Source: an uncultured Fibrobacter sp.
GTDB taxonomy: Bacteria; Fibrobacterota; Fibrobacteria; Fibrobacterales; Fibrobacteraceae
DNA: 28,239 nucleotides
Direction of reading: 5' to 3'
NCBI RefSeq assembly: GCF_900316465.1
Contig: NZ_ONDD01000017.1
Coordinates: 3,599 to 31,837 of the forward strand
The notes under the pieces are model-generated. The model worked only from the letters and a program-made list of their open reading frames with translations. It did not search any database and had not been told where the DNA came from. The first letter of the stretch is position 1. The number at the start of each line of letters is the position of its first letter. Made by a program: the position numbers and the translations under genes. Shown one piece after another: positions 22,601 through 28,239 of the stretch.

Positions 22601-24158
22601 TTCGCTTGACGAACTGAACCCGAATACTACGAGAACCCCGATTAACGGCACCAGCGTTCTGAACTCTTACCCGACAAAGATTGCCGGTACCGAAGTCACG
22701 GTTAGCTACGTGACCGACACCAAGGGTAATATCGTAAAGCAGGCCGTTGTAAACGAAAAGGGTAAGGTCGATTCTATCGAAGTGATTACGGTGTCTTACC
22801 AGACCGAAATCAACGGCCAGTTGGTGACGATTTCTTACCAGGCCGACGCAACGACGGGCAAGGCTTTGAACGTCGATGGCAACGGTTCCTTTGTTGCCAC
22901 CAAGAACGAAGACGCCTCTGCCGGAATCTTCAAGGTCTCTTACGAATATCTCGACAGAGTGTCGGGCGAGACTCTTGAGCTGACCTACGTTGTCGACAAG
23001 AGGGGCAACTTGGTCAAGAATCCGGATGGCGACCGTGGCTACCAGGTGACATTCACCTACGAAGACAAGTATGGCAACGTGGCCGAACAGTCCGTATTCG
23101 TGGTGCTCGACCAGACGCTTCCGGTTGTTGAAATCCTTTCGCCGATGGACAACCAGGTGTCTCATGCCAACTACGTGAATGTTGAATGGACCGTTAACGG
23201 TGAAAAGCAGGATACCTTGACTACGCAGGGACTTGTGAAGGGACCGAACGTTATCGTGCGCTTCTACAAGGACAAGGCGGGCAACGTCGCTGCCGACACG
23301 GTTCGCGTGTTCATGAAGGAAGGCAAGGACCTCGATATCTCTGTGGAACGTCCGGTGACGATTATCGACAAGGACAAGGTTGACGAATACTACGCCGACA
23401 ATCCGCCCAAGAAGGGCCAGACCTTCGCGGTTAGCGTAAGGAACCCGTCGACCGAGGAAGAAGTGGAAACCTTGATTGGTGGCAGCTTCAAGACCCAGGA
23501 AGGCAGCGGCGAAAAGCCGTATGCAAATACCAAGAGCTCTAAGCACCTGGGCCCGACGCTCATTCTCGACGTGAAACTCCCGACGGTTAACGACGGCAAG
23601 AGCGGTAGCGTGAGCGGCCTTGCCACCTTGGACGACTTGCTGCTCGCTAACGGTAAGATTTCTTCTGCCGGTATCGGTATCGATACTTCTAAGCTCGATG
23701 CTACGGCAAAGAAGGATTACAAGGAATATACGGTCGAAGAATACGTGTCTGAATTCTGCGAAGATGGTACCAAGATCCCCAGCGACTTGAGCCAGTTTAA
23801 CTTGTACAATTCCAGCTTGAAACTCGACATCTGGATTTACACGACTATCGGCAATTTCGTGGGCAAGTACAGCTTTACGCAGGAACTGAACGATCCGAGC
23901 TTCGCAAACGGTGCCGGCGTTACGCAGATTTACTTTGAACTGAAACCGGATAAGGATGGCTATGTACATGCCAAGAACGGCAAGCTTTTGGCTACTGGCG
24001 CCTACCTGTACAAGGTTGATGCGAACCTGCGCAATCAGCTGCGCTGCACAGTTCCGCCGCTCGGTGGTACTTCTACAAAGACCAAGGGTGACGTGACAAA
24101 GACCAAGGAAGAGATGCTGAAGGCATTTGGATATAAGCGCCCGGCAAACAAAAAATAA
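19608..24158 (+). CDS. Giant cadherin/Calx-beta surface protein (adhesin 1)
   Basis: A 1516-residue exported protein. The signal peptide ends near VAGVASAAD (about residue 27). Residues 28-385 are a beta-rich module of unknown family (FDGLTTYY, GGPIYVGGSI, SGPVRVTENF, AGQLLGNKLDIG, FRYVPFDP), shared with the next gene. A Calx-beta-like domain (about 400-525; DDKIDEG then ETFRIII) follows. Three cadherin-like repeats (about 527-830) end in the Ca2+-site linkers NVNENP, DVNENP and NVPPP and include DNDGDPLTW. A Cys-rich patch (about 865-910), SY-type repeats (1025-1140) and an Ig-like domain (LPVVEILSPMDNQVSH) come next. The C-terminus has a FlgD-like beta-domain (LDIWIYTTIGNFVGKYSF, LLATGAYLYKVDA) and a Lys-rich tail. 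Likely a Ca2+-stabilised surface adhesin or scaffold. G-rich ribosome site six bases before the ATG. Confidence 0.85.
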   Translation: MVRVNNVKNFLNKLWLVLIVAGVASAADVAPLVFDGLTTYYNADGSIDDALKVQHQNYWNKLMTFKMWGTEGITMGHASTPDVNGAIGTAKNGMLFTDGEHNLGGPIYVGGSINFDTGNDAFLSGPVRVTENFTAGANGNRFYGTYCIEGTASKKQHNLDDDFTNAGEQIGRYAQGGAAKVGMCSYDSVPEVPTYLSIPDVPATTDLGYATVIDVIGSTKSVGSSEYIDVPPIKIVGKDTLKMYDLYINGDLVFNAGSKLYIRMESPRSLLRVFLNGTVNAASSSMIQVVYVGEGAQYIGGSWTNVTNPVYVENKEYAGNVLFHCKDDINWSSMNGDAYFQGSFLTMGTLKVGSNLVLAGQLLGNKLDIGYDFKGDDFRYVPFDPPVLSTAEGVKTYLVEGHKQDTVKISLDKKATTTIDFEYCFDFNGTVDGKDPNGNAARADIATADIPLFNGTECVNPGKAYFDIDSVNLRTPIILTALDDKIDEGTDSKPGKETFRIIIQNLNAATLKDGSHDGYITLEISDPDLPPLTFEKTVLNTIDENPNNGTPIDTLRGIHGTIGCPDCVYSLSDTSHYSDFVTIDPDGTVRVKDSTIFDFEKIQSIDIQVHVEDVENKMKADTTVIIPIGNVNENPILEDQEFEIDEHEAPGTVVGTLVWGENDSVGVFRQDEFTAVGGDTDLFAVSKTGVITTKKEFDYETEPHTYAIDVMLADKNDPTLFVIKTVTITINDVNENPKIVTDTIKVKENSDPGTVVDTLEAIDNDGDPLTWTLVNDPSKCFDVSAGGVVTTKECDRLDYEKNQTITIRVMVEDGRGGSDIENIVVQLINVPPPTIEIPVASNVDTTWHYPEIIYTNKDSINVCWEVNKKNLTCADTILDPGYNKICKEACDVDGFEGCAEDCFIAYFSDVSPKVTIDAGGEANLASNIYTIVEQPAAGDTNVYVKDSVRSINVYITDYDPIMGETRDTLKFEKVDLTKKVAVPQQTYDALSTVAKQTVSLDELNPNTTRTPINGTSVLNSYPTKIAGTEVTVSYVTDTKGNIVKQAVVNEKGKVDSIEVITVSYQTEINGQLVTISYQADATTGKALNVDGNGSFVATKNEDASAGIFKVSYEYLDRVSGETLELTYVVDKRGNLVKNPDGDRGYQVTFTYEDKYGNVAEQSVFVVLDQTLPVVEILSPMDNQVSHANYVNVEWTVNGEKQDTLTTQGLVKGPNVIVRFYKDKAGNVAADTVRVFMKEGKDLDISVERPVTIIDKDKVDEYYADNPPKKGQTFAVSVRNPSTEEEVETLIGGSFKTQEGSGEKPYANTKSSKHLGPTLILDVKLPTVNDGKSGSVSGLATLDDLLLANGKISSAGIGIDTSKLDATAKKDYKEYTVEEYVSEFCEDGTKIPSDLSQFNLYNSSLKLDIWIYTTIGNFVGKYSFTQELNDPSFANGAGVTQIYFELKPDKDGYVHAKNGKLLATGAYLYKVDANLRNQLRCTVPPLGGTSTKTKGDVTKTKEEMLKAFGYKRPANKK

Positions 24159-24186
24159 GAATTCGTACGTAAAATGTTATACAAAA

Positions 24187-24208
24187 CCCCCGGGCCAAAG
24201 CTCGGGGG
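24187..24208 (+). terminator. Terminator of adhesin gene 1
   Basis: A 9-bp GC-rich stem (CCCCCGGGC / GCTCGGGGG, one G-T pair) with loop CAAA, followed by a weak T-tract (TAATTTGTT). Confidence 0.75.
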
Positions 24209-24324
24209 TAATTTGTTAGAAATGGCATTTAATTTACAAGAAAAAATATGAAATAGTTCGGATGTAAAATTTATTTTGCTTAAGGATGGGACTTCGGGTG
24301 CTGGTTTGGGGTGTCGGTCATCAC

Positions 24325-24363
24325 GCAAAATTGTCATTTTTACCCCAAAAGGGGCAAAATTGT
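24325..24363. repeat. 10-bp direct repeat bracketing a hairpin, upstream of adhesin gene 2
   Basis: GCAAAATTGT occurs at 24325-24334 and 24354-24363. Between and overlapping them lies CCCC-AAAA-GGGG (24343-24354), extended by TTTT/AAAA arms. The rest of the 24209-24489 intergene is AT-rich with no ORF. Confidence 0.5.
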
Positions 24364-24453
24364 AAGGAAAACAACAACTTGTTAACACTTTATTCAACAA
24401 TACTATTGTAATATTATTGAAAGTTTTGTATCTTTTATGGTAAAAAAATAGGG

Positions 24454-24468
24454 GAGTGTTATACACTC
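24454..24468 (+). promoter_or_regulatory. Palindrome before adhesin gene 2
   Basis: Perfect inverted repeat GAGTGT-TAT-ACACTC with a TTATA centre, about 29 nt before the start codon, between a TATCTTTT box (one mismatch to TAnnTTTG) and the AGGAG ribosome site (24479-24483). Adhesin gene 1 has a palindrome of different sequence with the same kind of centre at nearly the same distance. Confidence 0.45.
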
Positions 24469-24489
24469 AAAAATTTTTAGGAGTTTATT

Positions 24490-27400
24490 ATGTGGTTTGG
24501 AAAGAGCATAATGACTAAAATCGGCCTTGTCATGGCCTTGGCGGTCCCCGCTTTTGCGGCGGATGTTGAGCCGTTCCATTTTGCCAATGGTGGTAGTACT
24601 CATGATTCCCAGCAGGCTTTTTGGGACAACTTGATGAAGTACAAAATCTTTGGTGAGAGAGGTATCACCTTTATTGGACAGACTATTCGAGTTACAGATA
24701 GTTCTGGTTGGTTTGGTACTGCCGATGGTAATTTTGATATGTCTCAAGGAAATGATCGTCACATTGTTGGCGGTCCGATTCTGATTGGAGGCGATATTGT
24801 TTTAAGTAATGGCTTGGACACACTTACAACCGGTCCTGTTCGTGTGACGGGACGTGTTCGTCGTGGTTATGATACTTGGAGTGGTGACGCTTTTGGGGTT
24901 CAGTGTATTTCAGGGACTGTTGAACCTTTGTACAGTGCCGTTATTGATAATAATTTCGGGTCTGCTTGCCCAGATACAATCCCGAAAGTTAATGAGCGTT
25001 TAACTATTCCTTATACGGAAACTTCTCCTGACAAGTGGACCAATGTACACGCTAAAATAGATCTTGACAAAGAATTGGCTTTCATTGATGTTCCTCCTGG
25101 CGAAGGAATTTATGATTTTTATGTAGATGGTATTCAATTCCATAATAACAGTATTCTTGTTATTAGAATGCCTTATGGTGGTCGTTTAACACGAATTTTT
25201 GTTAAAAACGACATTGATTTTGGTGCTACAACTCGTAAGGTCCGTATTGTCTATATGGATTCTTTGCATACATATAGCGAGGGTAGTTGGAATGATCATG
25301 GTGGTTATGATGGAACTGGTGGATGGTCTTCTACTCAAAACACGTTTAATTCGATTAATATGACGTGGTCCGTTGCTAATGCTGTTGGCGTGGATAACGT
25401 TGATTATGCTGGTAATTTGCTGTTCTATTCTGCTGGCGGGTTGACTTATGAAGCTGCGGCGAATACGGACTCCATTCAGGGTACGTTTATTTTGGGTGGA
25501 GATATTTTGATTAAACAGCAAATGACTTTGGCTGGTCAGTTGTTGGGACATACGGTTACAATCAATGCGTTCTTTGATGGAACTGGTTTCCGTTATGTGC
25601 CGTTTGATCCGGATACATTGAATATTGACCCGAAGGCTATTTCTGGCGGTAAATTCCCTGAAAACAACGAAGATGCTCTGGTCCCGATAAAGCTTGATTC
25701 TAAGGCTCAGGTTGATGTGCACTTCAATTACTGCTTTGATGTGGTTAATAAAGGTGCAGGATATGCGGATAAAACGGACTTCCAAATTGGTGTGACTGGT
25801 TCGAAGGCTACGTTCCCGATTTGTGGACAGAGCACAAAATCTGTTACGATTAAGAGAGATGCCTATGAACCGGCGGATGATCAAAAGATTTATATCAACG
25901 TTTGGAAAGATGGTGTTAAGGAGACGGACGAAAAACTCATTTTGAAAATTTCTGGCTTGACTGGCGCCGTGATGCCTAATAATTTGCGCGATGGTGAATT
26001 TGAATTGACTATCGCTGATATGAATGGCCCTGAATTTAATGATAAAGTCAAATCCTACGATGTTAAAGAAAGGACTGCAGTTGGTACAGAATTTGCTAAG
26101 ATTCCTGTAAAGAACATCGATTTGGATGATGATGAATTTAAGTTGGATACTCTTATTGTTGGTGGAAAGGATTCTGCCGCTGCATCGAAGTTGTTTAAGT
26201 TTGAACTTGTGCGTGAAGCAATAAATGTTTCTGGCGTTTATGATACGGCATATGTCAAGATGACCGTTGCTAGCGCCCTTGATTATGAAACGCTTGCTAA
26301 AACTAAAACATCTTTTGAATTGATGTTCCGTCTTAAACAGGGCGAAACTGTTAGCGATTCGTCTGCTCGTACCATTAACGTTCTTGACGTTAATGAAGTG
26401 CCGACGATTGATAAGATTTATGATCCTAAGTTGGCTCTCACGGCGGGTGCGTTTGATACACTCAGACCCAAGGAAAATTCTAAGAAAGGTGACACGGTTG
26501 GTGTTGTCAATGCCGTGGATCCCGACATCTATAATGTGATTGCGTATGGTCATTTGGATTTCTCTATCGTTGAAACGGGCATTCCGTTCAAGATGAAGGA
26601 CTCTGTGATTGTTGTCAATGATGCATCTAAGATGAATCATGAAACTAAGGATAGCGTTTATACGTTTACCGTAAAAGTTGACAACTGCGAAATGGCTTCT
26701 GATGGCTCGTGGACAAAGGATTGCTTGACTGCTACCCATAAGGTCACGGTAAAGATCGAAAACGTTCCGGAGCCGCCTGTACTTGAATGCTTTGATGATG
26801 ATGATAATTGCTTGGGCCCGTACCTCGCCATTGAAAATTCCAAGATCGATTCTGTAATTCACATATTCCATGTGTCTGATCCGGATATTGGTCAATTGGC
26901 TACACTTGTTCCGAAGATTATCGACAAAAAGACGAATAAAGAAGCTGTATTGTTCTATGCCGATATCTCTCACGATACTTTGAGTATCAAGGTCAAGAAG
27001 AATATTGACTATGAAACGAATGACGCTTACTTTAATTTGACCATTTCTGTGACGGATAAGGATCTCTTGGATACTTCGATTGATCGTAGAATCAATATCC
27101 AGGACGTTAACGAAACTCCGCAGATTACGGGTGTTACTGACCTTAACAAGGACTATACTGGTACTCATGCTTCCGTGTATACCATTTACCCGAAGGAAAA
27201 CCTGAAGAAGGGTGATTCTGTCGGTGTTGTGGTCGCTAAGGATCCGGATACCAAGAACGTGGCAAAGTTCGGTCACTTGGAATATGAAATCCTTGACCCG
27301 AATGGAACGGTTCCGTTCGAGATGCGTAATGACACGATTGTCGTGAAGTATCCGGACTCTTTGAACTTTGAATTGTCCAATATCGTCAAGTATGTGTTTG

Positions 27401-28239
27401 ACGTCAAGGTGACGAACTGCGAATGGAATCCGACAACGAACAAGCCTGTTTCTGGTGCTGCTTGTCTCGAAACCACTCAGCCAGTAACGGTAATGATCCA
27501 GAACGTTCCGGAACCGCCGACTATCGAATGTAAGGATACCGATACTCCGGCAGAATGTAATGGTCCTTACTATGTTGAAGAAAATTCTCCGCTGGACATG
27601 GTTATTCACGAATTTATCGTGAAGGATCCGGATAAGGGTCAGATTGCAACCATGGCTGTTTCGCTTACAGACAATGCAACTGGCGGTAAGGCTGGTGATT
27701 ACTTCTATGTGTATATGAAGGGTGACACGTTGAAGCTTGCTGTTAAGAGCAATATTAACTATGAAATTCTTAAGGCTAGCTACGATGTTAAACTGACTGT
27801 AACCGATGTTGATGGCGGTACAGCATCAATAGATCGCGTTATCAATCTTGTTGACGTGAACGAAGCTCCTGTGTTTGCAAATGCTGATACGACAATTTCT
27901 GTTAAGGAAAATACGCCTGATAGTACCGTTGTCGGTAAGTTGCCTGCATCTGATCCGGATATTAAAAATGTCAAGAAATTCGGCCACTTGGAATACTCTA
28001 TCATTGATAGGGTCACAAAGAATATCCCGTTTGACATGGATTCCAATGCGATTATTGTGACCGATGTCAAGGCTCTGGATTATGAGGCTTTGTTGCCGAC
28101 AGCTTCGTTCACCTTCTATGTTCAGGTGAAGAACTGCGAACTGAATTCGACATCGGGCAAGTACGATGGCGCATGTCTCTACGATACCGCCAAGGTTTCG
28201 TTGAATGTGACCGACGTGGATGAACCGCCGATTATTGTT
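24490..28239 (+). CDS. Giant cadherin-repeat surface protein (adhesin 2), 3' end outside window
   Basis: 1250 codons are open from the ATG at 24490 to the right edge with no stop, so the protein is larger. AGGAG lies six bases upstream. The signal peptide is MWFGKSIMTKIGLVMALAVP to AFA. Residues about 25-385 match the N-terminal module of adhesin 1 (FWDNLMKYKIFGERGIT, GGPILIGGDIVL, TGPVRVTG, LAGQLLG, FRYVPFDP). A Calx-beta-like domain follows (about 400-510; DGVKETDEKLILKI). From about 512 onward are cadherin-like repeats. After 633 two types alternate: type A (PKENxKKGDxVGVV, DPDxxNV, FGHLEY, NCE) and type B (EC...C.GPY, IENS, DPDxGQ, YET, SIDRxIN, DVNExP), giving a period near 240 residues. 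Linkers read DVNExP or NVPEPP. Likely a Ca2+-rigidified surface fibre or adhesin, co-oriented with its paralogue. Confidence 0.85.
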   Translation, partial: MWFGKSIMTKIGLVMALAVPAFAADVEPFHFANGGSTHDSQQAFWDNLMKYKIFGERGITFIGQTIRVTDSSGWFGTADGNFDMSQGNDRHIVGGPILIGGDIVLSNGLDTLTTGPVRVTGRVRRGYDTWSGDAFGVQCISGTVEPLYSAVIDNNFGSACPDTIPKVNERLTIPYTETSPDKWTNVHAKIDLDKELAFIDVPPGEGIYDFYVDGIQFHNNSILVIRMPYGGRLTRIFVKNDIDFGATTRKVRIVYMDSLHTYSEGSWNDHGGYDGTGGWSSTQNTFNSINMTWSVANAVGVDNVDYAGNLLFYSAGGLTYEAAANTDSIQGTFILGGDILIKQQMTLAGQLLGHTVTINAFFDGTGFRYVPFDPDTLNIDPKAISGGKFPENNEDALVPIKLDSKAQVDVHFNYCFDVVNKGAGYADKTDFQIGVTGSKATFPICGQSTKSVTIKRDAYEPADDQKIYINVWKDGVKETDEKLILKISGLTGAVMPNNLRDGEFELTIADMNGPEFNDKVKSYDVKERTAVGTEFAKIPVKNIDLDDDEFKLDTLIVGGKDSAAASKLFKFELVREAINVSGVYDTAYVKMTVASALDYETLAKTKTSFELMFRLKQGETVSDSSARTINVLDVNEVPTIDKIYDPKLALTAGAFDTLRPKENSKKGDTVGVVNAVDPDIYNVIAYGHLDFSIVETGIPFKMKDSVIVVNDASKMNHETKDSVYTFTVKVDNCEMASDGSWTKDCLTATHKVTVKIENVPEPPVLECFDDDDNCLGPYLAIENSKIDSVIHIFHVSDPDIGQLATLVPKIIDKKTNKEAVLFYADISHDTLSIKVKKNIDYETNDAYFNLTISVTDKDLLDTSIDRRINIQDVNETPQITGVTDLNKDYTGTHASVYTIYPKENLKKGDSVGVVVAKDPDTKNVAKFGHLEYEILDPNGTVPFEMRNDTIVVKYPDSLNFELSNIVKYVFDVKVTNCEWNPTTNKPVSGAACLETTQPVTVMIQNVPEPPTIECKDTDTPAECNGPYYVEENSPLDMVIHEFIVKDPDKGQIATMAVSLTDNATGGKAGDYFYVYMKGDTLKLAVKSNINYEILKASYDVKLTVTDVDGGTASIDRVINLVDVNEAPVFANADTTISVKENTPDSTVVGKLPASDPDIKNVKKFGHLEYSIIDRVTKNIPFDMDSNAIIVTDVKALDYEALLPTASFTFYVQVKNCELNSTSGKYDGACLYDTAKVSLNVTDVDEPPIIV

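Noticed and set aside
20454..23969. 1171-codon open frame on the minus strand
   Set aside because: Antisense to adhesin 1. Long but without recognisable domains; the plus strand has signal peptide, cadherin and Calx-beta motifs.
25186..27609. 807-codon open frame on the minus strand
   Set aside because: Antisense to adhesin 2 cadherin repeats; composition (Ile, Arg, Asn-rich) is typical of a complement frame.
26386..28239. CRISPR-like or DNA-level tandem repeat in adhesin 2
   Set aside because: The periodicity is at protein level with diverged DNA and 700-bp spacing; it is domain repetition.

Overview
The window looks like a chromosomal segment of a Fibrobacter species (Fibrobacteres, FCB group) or a close relative. 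The reasons are: secreted plant-cell-wall hydrolases with Ser-rich linkers and a shared kind of C-terminal beta-domain; several promoters that fit the -7 TAnnTTTG element of the related Bacteroidetes; a recA-proximal sequence close to the Fibrobacter LexA box as I recall it; and tRNA genes without an encoded CCA end. No phage, transposase, integrase or CRISPR array is visible.

Layout. 1-1708 (-): an NSS-family Na+-dependent amino-acid transporter and the start of its small-subunit gene, one base apart. 1916-2650 (+): an SDR oxidoreductase. 2862-5579 (+): a multidomain GH5 cellulase. 5711-6847 (-): tgt. 7007-9223 (+): a GH43-CBM6 hemicellulase. 9354-12547 (-): a housekeeping block read as tpiA, secG, tRNA-Leu(GAG), a small Cys-rich lipoprotein, murD, and a second identical tRNA-Leu(GAG). 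12651-13091 (-): a BamE/SmpA-like lipoprotein. 13171-14148 (+) and 14068-14853 (-): two unrecognised exported proteins whose 3' ends overlap by 81 bp. 14964-16635 (-): cinA-type amidase and recA, with a LexA-box-like site at their junction. 16769-17548 (-) and 17656-18669 (+): an outer-membrane-type protein and a DUF5683-type membrane protein, divergent from a mirror-symmetric promoter region. 18666-19283 (-): a histidine phosphatase. 19326-19419 (-): a signal recognition particle (4.5S) RNA gene with its own promoter and terminator. 19608-28239 (+): two giant paralogous cadherin/Calx-beta surface proteins, the second running off the right edge.

The cellulase and the GH43 enzyme would act outside the cell on cellulose and arabinoxylan. 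The two giant proteins look like adhesins or surface scaffolds. The most promising material is in this last region: an undescribed N-terminal module shared by both proteins, an alternating two-type cadherin super-repeat, a strong base-composition shift within one ORF, and palindromic leaders with a TTATA centre about 30 nt before each start codon. All functions come from reading the sequence by eye. No database search, folding program or statistics was run.
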